Assembly (NCBI RefSeq): GCF_950023065.1
Contig: NC_088677.1
Location: 80,625,469 to 80,689,468, forward strand
DNA length: 64,000 nt
Source: Planococcus citri
Lineage: Eukaryota > Arthropoda > Insecta > Hemiptera > Pseudococcidae
Direction of reading: 5' to 3'
Below are positions 37,920 to 49,565 of the stretch, in pieces. The notes below the pieces were generated by a model. It ran no database searches. It was not told the DNA's origin and saw nothing but the letters and a program-made list of their open reading frames with translations. The position numbers were made by a program, and so were the translations under genes. Position 1 is the first letter of the stretch; each line of letters starts with the position of its first letter.

Positions 37920-40345
37920 CTAATTTTTGCCAAAACACGTTTACACGATTACACATTTACACAATTACACGTTTACACACCCCTGAATACCTCAAATAAT
38001 TGAAGCCAATAAGGACTGGCAAAATCTTAATTCTGGACATGTGCATGTTTGCACATTTACATGATTACACGTGTACACAATTACACATTTACACAATCAC
38101 ACGTTTACACAATTTCACAATTGCACGTTTACACAATTACACATTTACACGATTACATGATTACACAATTACACGTTTACACGATTACACTATTACATGA
38201 TTACACGTTTACATGATTACATGTTTACACGATTACACATTTGCATGAATACAAGTTTACACGATTACACATTTACATGTATACATGATTGCATGTTTAC
38301 ATGATTACACATTTACATAATTACACATTTACACACTCCTGACTGAATACCCCAAATAATTGAAGTCAATAAGAACTGGCAATTTTATTTTAATTCTGCA
38401 CATTTGCATCTTTGCGCGTTTACACAATTACATGTTTACACAAGTACACAATTACATGTTTACATGATTACATTTTACACAATTACACATTTACATGATT
38501 ACACACTCACACAATTACACGTTTACACGATTACATGTTTACATGATTACACATTTACACAACCACATGTTTACATAATTACACTTTTACACACCCCTGA
38601 ATACCTCAAATAATTGAAGCCAATAAGGACTGGCAAAATCTTAATTCTACACATTTGCATGTTTGCATGTTTACATGATCACACGTTTACATGAGTACAC
38701 AATTACACGCTTACACATCGCACCTCGGGAGTAATAAGGTCACATCTCAAAAAAAATTGATTTTGATGTTTTTGCATTTTTGGGGTCTGTATGACCCCCC
38801 TCAACCAAAAATTACACTTTGAGTTGGGTACATTATCTAGATCTTGTAAAAAACGCAAATGGCCTAACTCAAAATCTCAACAACATTGCAACTTGTTTGG
38901 AGTTATAAGGGTACATCTCAAAAAACTCCACTTTTTTTGAGCAAATTTTGTACATACAAAGTGTTAACAAATAGTTTTGATTGTTTTGAATGTTTTTCAG
39001 TTAGAAATAGTCACAAAGAGTGTATTTTTTATTGGTTTGTACCAAATGGAAAATTTTTTTTGAAGTGATCACTTTTCAGAAAAATGAATTTGCACATATA
39101 ATGAAATTTTAGTTTTTTGAGAAAAACTCAAAAACTAAGCACTCTAGAAAAAAACTAACGACATTAAGTCGATTGGAAATTCAATTCTCTACAACTTTGT
39201 TATCATGAATTTTTTTTTGGACGCTTCCTTTCGCCTCCACATCAACTTTAATGAAAGGTTCTAACTCAAAATGTTTTCCAAACATTGAAATATTTCCTCT
39301 TTAAGATTTTATTTTTCAAAGTGTTCTTATGCTAAATGAAGGTAGGATACCAGATCTTTAAAATGAGGTGCTATTCATTCCTCACAATTAATTATAAGTT
39401 GATAAAAATAATGAATCAAGTTTTTTAAAAAAAGAAAATCACTCTCCTGTAAAATTTCACTTTTTTGAGATGTGACCTTATTACTCCCGAGGTGCGACAT
39501 TTACACGTTTACACAATTTCAAGTTTACACAATTACACGGCATGTTTACATGATTACATGTTTACACGAGTACACAATTGCATACTTACACAATTACACA
39601 ATTGCACGTTTAAACAATAACAAGTTTACACAATTACACGTTTACAGGATTACACATTTACATGTATACACGATTACATGTTTACATGATTACACATTTA
39701 CACAATTACACAATTACATGTTTACATGATCACACATTTACACAATTTCACGTTTACACAATTGCATGTTTACACACTACTGAATACCTAGAATAACTGA
39801 AGCCAATAAGGGCTGGCAAATTTATTTTCTGCACATTTGCATGTTTGCACGTTTACATGATTACATGATTACACGTTTACACATTTACATGTTTACACAA
39901 TTACACATTTACACAATTACACAATTACACATTTACATGATGACACGTTTACACAATTTCACATTTACACAATTGCACGTTTACACACTGCTGAATACCT
40001 CGATTAATTGAAGCCAGTAAGGACTGGCAAATTTATTTTAATTCTGTACATTTGCATGTTTGCACGTTTACATGATTACACATTTACACTAGTACACAAT
40101 TACAAGTTTACATGATTACATGTTTACACGCTTACATGTTCACACAATTACATGTTTACGTGATTACACGTTTACACAATTACACAATTTCACAATCACA
40201 CGTTTACACGATTATACAAGTCCACATTTACACAATTCCACATTTACACGATTGCACATTTACACAATTACACGTTTACACAATTACATGTTTACACGAT
40301 TACACGTTTACATGATTACATGTTTACATGTTAATTTACAGTAAT
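37920..40345. repeat. 12-bp TTTACACAATTACACG minisatellite, interrupted by a transposon
   Basis: The unit alternates TTTACACGATTACA, GTTTACACAATTACA and ATGTTTACATGATTACA in a 12-bp register. A spacer, CCTGAATACCTCAAATAATT then GAAGCCAATAAGGACTGGCA, recurs near 37981, 38337, 38594, 39776 and 39989, giving a loose higher-order period. The plus strand is poor in G. The transposon at 38719-39496 sits inside. Open frames at 38000-38200, 38404-38613, 39472-39729, 40112-40315 and 40120-40344 translate to YTITRLHDYTFTQLH-type repeats caused by the DNA unit; I do not regard them as genes. Confidence 0.95.
38719..39496 (+). mobile_element. Miniature inverted-repeat transposon, 778 bp, copy 1
   Basis: The ends are inverted repeats of about 37 bp beginning CGCACCTCGGGAGTAATAA and running through GGTCACATCTCAAAAAA. 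The host tetranucleotide ACAT is present on both sides (38715-38718 and 39497-39500). Removing the element and one ACAT restores the 12-bp minisatellite, so the borders are exact. The interior has no transposase frame. The copy at 54498-55273 is nearly identical and lies in the opposite orientation. Inner words are shared with the foldback element at 14102. Several cut-and-paste superfamilies make 4-bp duplications, and I cannot assign one. Confidence 0.92.
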
Positions 40346-40775
40346 GTCAGTGCATTTTCAAATTTTTTTCATTTTAAATTCATGTCTTTGGTTTTTACAG
40401 GCCAATGTCAGATTAGTTTGTATTTGCAGTGATTAGATGAATAAAATAAGAGGATCATGTGGGTACCTAATAAGTGAGCAATTTTTTTATATTGTATATT
40501 TTTTACTTGTTCTTAGGAAACCTAAAAATAAAATGTGAAGGGTTGAAAAAAAAACCAAAAAACAGAAAATGAATTTCTAAAATTTTGAAAATTAAAATTG
40601 AAAACTCGAAATAAAATCAAATAATTAAAAAAAAATGGAGTAAAAAATGAAAATGAATTGAAAATTTTGAAAATAAGTAAGCAAAAGCTTAAAATAATAT
40701 CAAAAACTATAGGAAAATGCATTGGAAAATTCTAAAAATTACTTCAAAAACTTGAAAATGAAATTCGATATTTCT
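40346..40775. repeat. Purine-rich low-complexity tract and flank
   Basis: The sequence up to about 40520 is unassigned. After that it resembles the 37116-37505 tract (AAAATGAATTGAAAATTTTG, AAAATAAAATCAAA words). Confidence 0.5.
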
Positions 40776-41378
40776 TTATTTATTTTATTTATTTCATGTA
40801 ATGAGCCATATACAGCAACTTACCGGCTAGAGGCCCGTATTTACGAGTGAAAAGCTTTAAATTAGGTTATACAGGAAATAAAGTTAAGTATGTACTATGT
40901 ACATACAATTTTAAATTTTTCTATCTAATTTTGTTGAGATTAGAAATTTAATAACTTCGTCTGTGTGAGAAGGGTTGTTAGAAAGGAGGACCTGAAGTTC
41001 GTTAGAACTTAGGTGTCTAGAGCGTTCATTCTGATAGGAAGGGCAGTCTATCAGTAAATGAGCAATGTTTAGGGGGATGTTGTTGCATTCTGGGCATAAT
41101 GGTGGAGGCTGTTTAAGGAATATGAATTGGTGAGTGAGAAGGGAGTGGCCAGTCCTGAGTTGGGTGAGAAGAACCTCAGATTTACGTTGAGGTTGCTAAG
41201 AAGTTTTCCATAAAGATGTGGTGTTTTTTATGCTTTTGAGTTTATTTGAACTTGGGACCTGAGACCATGAAGATTGAAATGCTTCATGCATTAGTGTTTT
41301 GGAATGGAGTTTCAAATCAGATAGAGGGATTGGTATGTTGGCAAGGATTTCTGTTATGATTTTTAGGTGTGTTTTTTT
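40776..41378 (-). pseudogene. 5'-truncated LINE 3' end: ORF2 C-terminus and 3' UTR
   Basis: On the minus strand the last ~90 codons before the stop at 40911-40913 read LRTGHSLLTH, then FLKQPPPLCPECN, then LNIAHLLIDCPSYQNERSRH. This is the C-terminal Cys/His region that follows the RNase H domain in I/LOA/R1-like non-LTR retrotransposons. The frame is broken by one TAG stop about 60 nt upstream of the LRTGH motif; beyond it SDLKLHSKTLMHEAF and SSWSQVPSSNKLKSI continue the same frame. The 3' UTR holds GGGCCTCTAGCC and ends in AAATAAATAAA-type tail units near 40776. The copy is truncated about 450 nt upstream of the stop codon, against the tandem duplication at 41382. It is not functional. Confidence 0.85.
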
Positions 41379-41381
41379 TCA

Positions 41382-41605
41382 ATGTTGATGTGCAGAAAAA
41401 GGGGAACAAGGTACAAATGTAAAAAATATAACATTCAAATAAGTATGAAAATATGTATTTAGAAATTTTAATTTTTTAAATTCAAATTTCGAGATGTTGA
41501 TGTGCAGAAAAAGGGGAACAAGTTACAAATGTAAAAAATATAACATTCGAATAAGTATGAAAATATGTATTTAGAAATTTTAATTTTTTAAATTCAAATT
41601 TCGAG
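41382..41605. repeat. 112-bp tandem duplication (two nearly identical copies)
   Basis: ATGTTGATGTGCAGAAAAAG at 41382 and at 41494 start two 112-bp units that differ at only a few positions (for example ACAAGGTAC against ACAAGTTAC). The low divergence means the duplication is recent. It adjoins the truncation point of the LINE fragment. Confidence 0.95.
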
Positions 41606-43387
41606 AAACTTGAAACTACCATAAAATGTGTAAGATTGGACTAGATGCATCAATTTCGGTGTGTTTGCTTTTTCATATCTCGTCTAAAAATCGGAATCGG
41701 TCCGTTGCGTTTTTCGATAAGCGTAATTAAAGAACAAAAAAAATCCTCTTACGTAAGTAAACAGTATAATAACTAATAAGAATGGTGTGACATGTTTTCC
41801 GCGTTAATTTCTACACCTACAGTACACATACACTACTTACTAGACATACCTACATAATGAACACAAATTTTCATTAGGAAAATACAAGTACACAACAATA
41901 AATTGCATATCACTCGCGATGAAGTCCATTAAGTATACGTAAGTTTGAAAAAGAAGAGGTAAGGAGGGAATTTAAGATCGTACTGTTGATTTTTTTTTCA
42001 AAAAAAATACCTTGTTTGTTTTTTGTTTGGGGTTTTTACGTTTAATTGCGTTGATTTTGGATTTAGTTTTTATTTCCAAGTTCAGCTTGAGATGATTTTG
42101 TTAGGGTGAGTTTCGGATCCGGGAATGAATTGTTGGGAGGAGAAGGGGGCAATATGAATGAATTTTTTTGTCTCTTTTTTTTCGATTATGATATGACAAT
42201 GGCGCAGCTGTATCCATAAGTACTTGAAAAAATATGTCATTCAAACTGAAATCATAGATCGCCCGAAGCTGTCATAATTATTCGTATAATTAGGCTAATA
42301 GGCACGTTTAGTTATATTTTTAGGCGACATATTTGTATGTACTTACTGGGGAAGATGAGTCATTTTTATAGTTATTGTTACTTTTTAAAATTAAATTACG
42401 AGTAAAATAAATATTGCAGCCTACCTGCCTACCTACTGACCAATTTCTGAGAATAATAATTACCTATTTCTATGAGAACTGCATTGTGCATTTTCTCGAA
42501 ATTATTTTAATCATCGAGTCAGTGGGTAATTGGGAACCGATGCATTCATTCCAGAATACAGAAATATCTATATGCACATAAGATGAAATCAAACCTACAA
42601 CGAACAAAAAAAAAAAAAAATGAAATAATAAGTAATAAAGATACTTGTTAAGTGTTAATAATGGAAAATAACAATAAAAATACATGAACACTCGAATAGA
42701 ATGCAATTTAACCTTGATAGTGGTAAATTTTCTATCTGTTTTCATCCATTACCATCTTCAGGATGTATCTACAGGTAGACAAATCTATGCTATAAATTTG
42801 CAAGCGCATAATGCAGGTGTACTTTATTATGTTTTGATTCTCGTTATCTCATTATATTCATCTCTAAATGTTGAATTGTTGGTGAGAAAAAATTGAAAAA
42901 TTTTACGACTTTTCGTAGCAGGAGCACGCGAGTTTCTATGTTTTTCTTCTTCTTCTTTTTGAAAAATAATTTAACGTAGGTAATGAAGATTGAAATTTTA
43001 ATATATTGCGCGTGACAAAATATGTTGTTGCTTGAGTTTTAGATTTTGATGTGCTATACAACTTTTATATAAGGACAAAACAATCGTACCTGAGAGTAAT
43101 TATTCGACTAATTAAGCTTATTTTTTTTAATAAATCGATTCGAAGATTCCCCGCTGATAATTTTGATTCGATTCCCAATTGACCTTTTGTTTTTGATCGT
43201 TTGAAATTACGAATATCGAAATTGTAGATGAGTATCAGTCTGGCGATGAAAATATATTTACCAAGTTTACCTGCGTTCTTCGTTAGGTGCGTTTCAAGTA
43301 TACACGCGATTTGTGAGGGTTTGGAAATTCATTTTACGACGAATTATGAATTGACAAATTTGAAAAATGAACAATAATTAAATAATA
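41606..43387. other. AT-rich stretch without recognised gene
   Basis: No coding or RNA feature is supported. CTACCTGCCTACCTACTGAC lies near 42422. Open frames at 42470-42745 (minus) and 42684-42896 (plus) have no recognised domain. Confidence 0.5.
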
Positions 43388-46384
43388 TCCGGCATATGGC
43401 AATAGGAATAATTGAACGCCCCCCCCCCTCCATACCAATGGGACAACTTTTTTCTTAAATGGGACACTCTTAAGCACTTTTTATATCCAACTTGCCAGAA
43501 AAAAGTTGGCCTTAATGATAAAATGGCGGTCATTTTGATTGATAGGTCAGCCAAAATCACAGATTCTGCTTTCCAGCATAGGACTCGCGCGAAATCTTTG
43601 AACTGGACAAAGCTAGACCGAAAGAGCAGGCAAACATTTATTATCTGACAAAATTTCAAGTGCTGAAGTGCCTTTTTCGATTTTTGGCGAATTTTTAAAA
43701 ATAAAATTTTTGACCAAAAATGAGGGAAAAATGTCAAAATTTTACCAAATTGACCTAGGAAGCTAAAATTTAGGATATACTCTATTTTTGACCTGCCAAA
43801 TTGATTGGGAACGGGTTCAAATCGTTTTGAGCAGTTCATGGAGCCTCCAGCCGATTTTTGAAACTTGAAATTTCCATAAAATTTCATCAAATGAAATTGG
43901 AAATCCGAAATCCATTCTGCAAACTAATTTCAATACTTTAAGATGTCGACTGCAGGTAGATTTCAAGTCGTTTTGAAGCTTTCGGCAAATTTTCAGAAAC
44001 TACTGGAGCCTCCAGTAGATTTTTAAAATTGGAAATTTCAACAAAATTTCATTAAATATTGTTGGTTGGAAAATACAACGTTTTCAAGTCGACCGTAGAT
44101 GGATTTCGAGTCGTTTTGGAGCCTCGAGCGACTGTTTGGAAACTACTGGAGCCTCCAGTAGATTTTAGAAACTGGAAATTTCTACAAAATTTCAACAAAT
44201 GAAAACTCACTCTCCACAGAACATGCTGAAGTCGATTCGGACAAATTTTGTGGATTTTTTTGAAAAATAGAAGTTTCTAAAAATTTGCTGGAGGTTCCAT
44301 AACGGATTGAAACTGCCTGCAATCCAATTTGGAATAATGTCAAAAATAGGGCGTAAACTGAATTTCTTCTTTCTACCTCAAACTGATGAGGAAGGGTAAT
44401 TTTACAAATTTTCAATGAAGTATGAAATCGATGGACAAAAATAGCTTATGTTTCAAACTGGAATACACCGATTTGGAAAAAAAATGATAGATATCTACTT
44501 TATTGGACATGAAGATCTAAATAATTGCTGGAAGCTTAAAAACGACTGGAAATCCACCTGCATGCAGTAGACTTCACGGAGTATTAAAATTAGTTTGCAG
44601 TATGAATTTCGGTTTTATAATTCCATTTGATGAAATTTCGTAGATGCTGGAGGCTCTAGAAATTGAAAAAAGTAGCTGGAGGCTCCAAAAATGACTTGAA
44701 TCCTCCTGCAGTCAACTTTATAGCCTGCTTAAGTTGGAGTGCAGCGTAAATTTAAAATTTCCAACTTCATTTGATGAAATTTAATGTTTCAAAAATCTGC
44801 TGGAGGCTCCAGTGATTTCCAAAAAGTCGCTGGAGGCTTGAAATTCCATGTTGAAATTGAAGTGCAGAGTGAATTTCGAATCATCAATTTCATTCGGTAA
44901 GGCTTTATGGAAATTTCGAGCATTAAAAATCTGCTGGAGGCTCCAGCAGTTTCCAAAAAGTCACTGGAGGCTTCAAAACGACTAAAAATTTACCTGTAGT
45001 TGACTTCATAGCGTATTGAAGTTAGTTTCCGAAGTGAATTTCGGCTTTATAACACCATTGGAAGCTCCAAAATTTTCAAAAAGTCGCTGCAGTCTCCAAA
45101 ATGACTTGAACCTATCAGCAGTTAGGCGACCAAATGGCGGGTTTAAGTTGGAGTGCAGCGTAAATTTCGAATTTCCAACTTCATTTGATGGGATTTTATG
45201 GAAATTTAAAATTTCAAAAATCTGCTGGAGGCTCCAGTAATTTCCAAAAAGTCGCTGGAGGCTCCGAACTCCATGTTGAAATTGGAGTGCAGAGTGAATT
45301 TCGAATCATCAATTTTATTCGGTAAAGTTTCATGGAAATTTTGAGCATTAAAGTTTCCAAAAAGTCGCTGGAGTCTCCAGCGATGACTTGAACCCATCAG
45401 CAGGTGACCAAATAGCGTGTTCAAGTTGGAGTGCAGCGTAAATTTCGGATTTCCCACTTCATTTGATGGGATTTTATGGAAATTTAAAGTTTCAAAATTC
45501 TGCTGGAGGCTCCAATAATAATTTCCAAAAAGTCGCTGGAGGCTCCAAATTCCATGTTGAAATTGAAGTGCAGAGTGAATTTCGAATCATCAATTTTATT
45601 CGGTAAGGTTTTATGGAAATTTTGAGCATTAAAAATCTGCTGGAGGCTCCAGCAGTTTCCAAAAAGTCGCTGGAGGCTCCAAAACGACTAAAAATTTCCC
45701 TGCAGTCGACTTCATTGCGTATTGAAATTATTTTTTAAGGTGAATTTCGGCTTTTAACACCATTGTGGGCTCTAAACATTCTCAAAAAGTCGCTGGAGTC
45801 TCCAAAATGACTTAAACTCATTAGCAGGCGACCAAACAGCGTGTTTAAGTTGGAGTTCAGCGTAAATTTCGGATTTCAAACTTCATTTGATGAAATTTTG
45901 TGAAAATTCTAGCGTTTCAAAAATCTGCTGGAGGCTCCAGTAATTTCCAAAAAGTTGCTGGAGGCGCCAAAATGACCTAAATCCATCAGCAGTCGACTTA
46001 GTAGCGTGTTTTAGTTGAAGTGGAGCGTAAATTTCGAACTTATTTCAACTTTTTTTGATAAAATTTTGTGAAAATTTTGTGAAAATTTTGAGTTTTAAAA
46101 ATCTACTGGAGGCTTTAGAACAACTGAAAACGGTTTGAAACCGTTTCCAATCGATTTGGTGGGTCGAAAATCAGGCGTATCCTAAATTTCAGCTTTCTAG
46201 GTCAATTTGGTAAAATTTTGATTTTTTCAAATTTTTTGGGGCCGCCATTTTGTCAGTAACACTGACTTTTTTGTGGCTAGTTCTCTTTAAATAATGTTCC
46301 TCAGAATGTCCCGGTTGAAAAAGGAAAGTTGTCTCAGTGGATCTCAGGAGGGGGGGGCAATTATTCCTTTCTTATATTCCGTAC
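43388..46384. mobile_element. Foldback element with satellite arms, most complete copy (~3.0 kb)
   Basis: Architecture from left: a terminal module (43388-43850) with GGAATAATTG, a C run, GGGACAAC, GGGACACTC, AAAATGGCGG and GGATATACTCTATTTTTGAC; ~155-bp satellite monomers with GGAGCCTCCAGTAGATTTTT in one direction (43850-44220); a spacer (44220-44540) with GGATTGAAACTGCC, AGGGCGTAAACTGAATTTC and GAAATCGATGGACAAAAATA; monomers in the reverse direction (TCTGCTGGAGGCTCCAG, 44540-46160); and an inverted terminal module (46120-46384) with CCGCCATTTTGTCAG, GAATGTCCCGG and a G run then CAATTATTCC. The inverted ends plus tandem repeats in the arms match the known plan of Foldback/Galileo-type elements. 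No transposase is present. The open frame at 43378-43890 (minus) lies in the left module and is not conserved in frame between copies. Confidence 0.8.
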
Positions 46385-47445
46385 CGTTGATGAATGGAAT
46401 TATTCATCATCCGAAATTTTATTTTTGGAGCAAAAAAACAGAAAATGCGATGTCTGAACCATTATTTTGGATTATGCAAGTTTATGTAAATTAACTAGCA
46501 ATTCGTGCCATTCATTTTTATCACTTTTTTTTACAACAGCAATAATTTTGGCTACGGTGCAACGATTTCTGGCTCTCTGATTGGCTAATGATACTTTGTT
46601 TACATTTTTTTTTTGTATCAGTGAGGGCGATGTAATCTCACTTAGACGAAGACTGTAAAATACCTCTTGAAAAATTGACGTTTGTTTAACGCACAAACCA
46701 TCACCTATGAATAGTATAGAAAATTTACATAAAAAATACCACTAATTTGTATTTTTACTGTATCTATGACGATCCGGGTATCTCAAATTTACGTCCAATT
46801 TACCACCCACAGAAATTGACGTAAGTACATTCAGGGTAGAAACTTTAATAACGTTTGAACTATAAATTTAATTCAAAAATGCTACTTTTAGGTTTTCAAT
46901 GCGATGCATTTTACGTAAGAATGAGATGCAGTTTCAGGTACTTACCTACCTATCGAAAATTTACATCAAAGTTACCATATTCCCAGAATGAATGACGTGT
47001 GAAATATTATGAATTTACGCAAAAAAAGCTTGTTTAAAATCAGCATAATATTACATATTTTAGGCATAGTGACGAAATTACCGCTCGTAAATTTAAAAAT
47101 ATACTCGTTATTGACTCCGATAGTCTTCATGTTATAGAATTTTTTATATTCTAATGATAAAAACAGAAGTGTATAGATCATTTTCAATACATACGTCAAT
47201 GAAAATTCATTTCTTCATTAACCATAATATTTTATTGTAAACACCCTCTTTTTCTTTTCCTCGTGTCTCCGTAACCCCCTACTTCTTCAAAAAAGGAGCA
47301 AAATTAACATTCTCGTGGAATATGGGTTCCTAGTTTTCAATCGAATGTCTCTTCTAGTTTTCTTCATTGGACATTATACTTTTGATTTTTGCAACATGTT
47401 TTTTTTCAGCATGTTTTCGGAATCTTGCAAATTTTGCTCAATATT
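46385..47445. other. Unassigned gap
   Basis: AT-rich, with no supported feature. Minus-strand open frames at 46472-46696 and 46972-47199 have no recognised domain. Confidence 0.5.
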
Positions 47446-49565
47446 GTCAAGACAAAATTTCAAGTGCTAAAGTGCCTTTTTCGATTTTTGGTGTATTTTT
47501 GAAAATCAAATTTAGGTCAAAAATGAAGGGAAAAATCAAAATTTTACTAAATTTACGTAGAAAGCTGAAATTTGGGATATACCCTATTTTCGACCTGCCA
47601 AATCGATTGGAAACTGTTATAGACCGTTTAGAGTAGTTCTGGAGCCTCCAGTAGATTTTTGAAACTTGAAATTCCCACAAAATTTCATCAAATTAATGGA
47701 GTTGGAAAGACGAAATTCATTCTGCAAACTAATTTGCAGGTGGATTTCAAGTCGTTTTGGAATCTCCAGCGACTTTTTAAAAATTACTGGAGCCTCCAGT
47801 AGATTTTTTAAACTTAAAATTTCGACAAAATTTTATCAAATGAAGTTGGAAATCCAAAATTCACGCTGCACTCCAACTTAAACTGGCTGTCAAGTCGACT
47901 GCTGGAGAGTTAAAGTCATTCTGGAGCCTCCAGCGGCCTTTTTGAAAATTCTTGCAGCCTCCAGTAAATTTTTGAAACTTAAAATTTCGTCAAATGCAGT
48001 GAAAAAGCCGAAATTCATTCTGTAAACTAATTTCAGTATGCTATGAAGTCGACTGCAGGTCGATTTCAAGTCGTTTTGCAACCTCCAGCGACCTTTTGGA
48101 GATTACTGGAGCCTCCAGTAGATTTGAAACTTAAAATTCTGACAAAATTTCATCAAAATGGAGTTAAAAAGCCGAATTTACTCTGCCAACTAATTTTAAT
48201 ACGCTATGAAGTCGAATGCAGGCAGTTTCAATGCATTTTGGAGCCTCCAGCGGTTTTTTAGAAACTTATGTTTTTCAAAAAATGCCTCAAAATGTGTTCG
48301 AATCAACTTCAGAACGTTTTTCCAACGTCATTTGATGAAAATTTCAGGGTAAAAATTTACTGGAGGCTCCAGTAATTTTCAAAAAGTCGCTGGAGGCTCC
48401 AAAATCACATAAACTCGCCAGCAGTCACATTACTAGCGTATTTAAGTTGGAGTGAAGCAGGGAATTTCGGGTTTCCAAAACCATTTGATAACATTTTGTG
48501 GAAGTTTCAAGTTTCAAGAATCTGCTGGAGCCTCCAGCGACTTTTTGAAAATTCTTGAAGCCTCTAGTAGATTTTCGAACGAGAATTTCGTCAAATGCAG
48601 TTGGAAAGCCGAAATTCATTCTGTAAACTAATTCGACTGCAGGTTGATTTCAAGTCGTTTTGCAACCTCCAGCAACTTTTTGGAAATTAATGTAGCCTCC
48701 AGCAGATTTTTGAAACTTGTAATTTTGACAAAATTTCATCAAAATAGAGTTAGAAAGCCAAATTTACCCTGCCAACTAATTAATACGCTATAAAGTCGAA
48801 TGCGCAGGCAGTGTCAATGCATTTTGGAGCCTCCAGCGGGTTTTTTAGAATTTCTGTTTTTCAAAAAATGCCTCAAAATGTGTCCAAATCAACTTCAGAA
48901 CGTCTTTCCAACGCCATTTGATGAAAATATCAAATTTCAAAAATTTACTGGAGGCTCCAGTAATTTTCAAAAAGTCGCTGGGGGCTCCAAAATGACTTAA
49001 ACTCACCAGCAGTCAAATTACTAATGTTTTTAAGTTAGACTGCCGCATGAATTTCGGATTTCCAAAACCATTTGATAAAATTTTGTGAAAGTTTCAAGTT
49101 TCAAAAATCTGCTGGAGCCTCCAGCGACTTTTTGAAAATTCTTGAAGCCTCTGGTAGATTTTCGAAACAGAATTTCGTCAAATGCAGTTGGAAAGCTGAA
49201 ATTCATTCTGTAAACTAATTTCGTCGACTGCAGGTAGGTTTCAAGTCGTTTTGCAACCTCCAGCAACTTTTTGGAATTACTGGAGCCTCCAGCAGATTTT
49301 TAAAGTTGTAATTTTGACAAAATTTTCATCAAATGGAGTTGAAAAGCGGAAATTTACTCTGCACTCCAATTTTAGCACTCTTTGAAGAAGGCACAAGGTG
49401 GGTTCAAGTCATTTTGGAGCCTCCAGCTACTTTTTGAAAATTCCTGGAGTCTCCAGAGCAGATTTTTAAAACTTGAAATTTCAACAAAATTTCATCAAAA
49501 TGGAGTTGGAAAGCTTATTTGTAGAATTTTGTCCAAAAGAGGAAGTGGAATTTTGACGAGAAATT
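47446..49565. mobile_element. Foldback-family satellite block, copy 3 (rearranged)
   Basis: Starts with the inner half of the terminal module (ATTTCAAGTGCTAAAGTGC, GATTTTTGGTGTATTTTTG, GGGATATACCCTATTTTCG, 47450-47640) without its outer half. Monomers follow at 47644, 47802, 47957 and 48111 (GCCTCCAG words), a 154-158 bp period. Direction flips near 48260-48360, flips back near 48480, and flips again near 48860-48960. Both flips to the inverted direction are at CAAAAAATGCCTCAAAATGT, so the same segment was duplicated (about 48260 and 48860, roughly 600 bp apart). It ends near 49565 with no inverted terminal module. Confidence 0.75.

Noticed and set aside
38000..40344. Several open frames of YTITRLHDYTFTQLH type
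   Set aside because: The 12-bp unit is a multiple of three, so any frame free of stops in one unit stays open. No start context, no unique domain.
37920..40345. CRISPR or telomeric repeat
   Set aside because: A 12-bp unit with no unique spacers is a minisatellite, and it does not match TTAGG or another known telomere repeat.
43378..43890. Longest open frame (170 codons, minus strand) with relatives at 47447-47680 and 62740-63162
   Set aside because: The relatives share FGxSKIxYIxNFSFL but only because the DNA module is shared. The 43.4 kb copy has a one-base length difference that changes the frame, so no protein is conserved.
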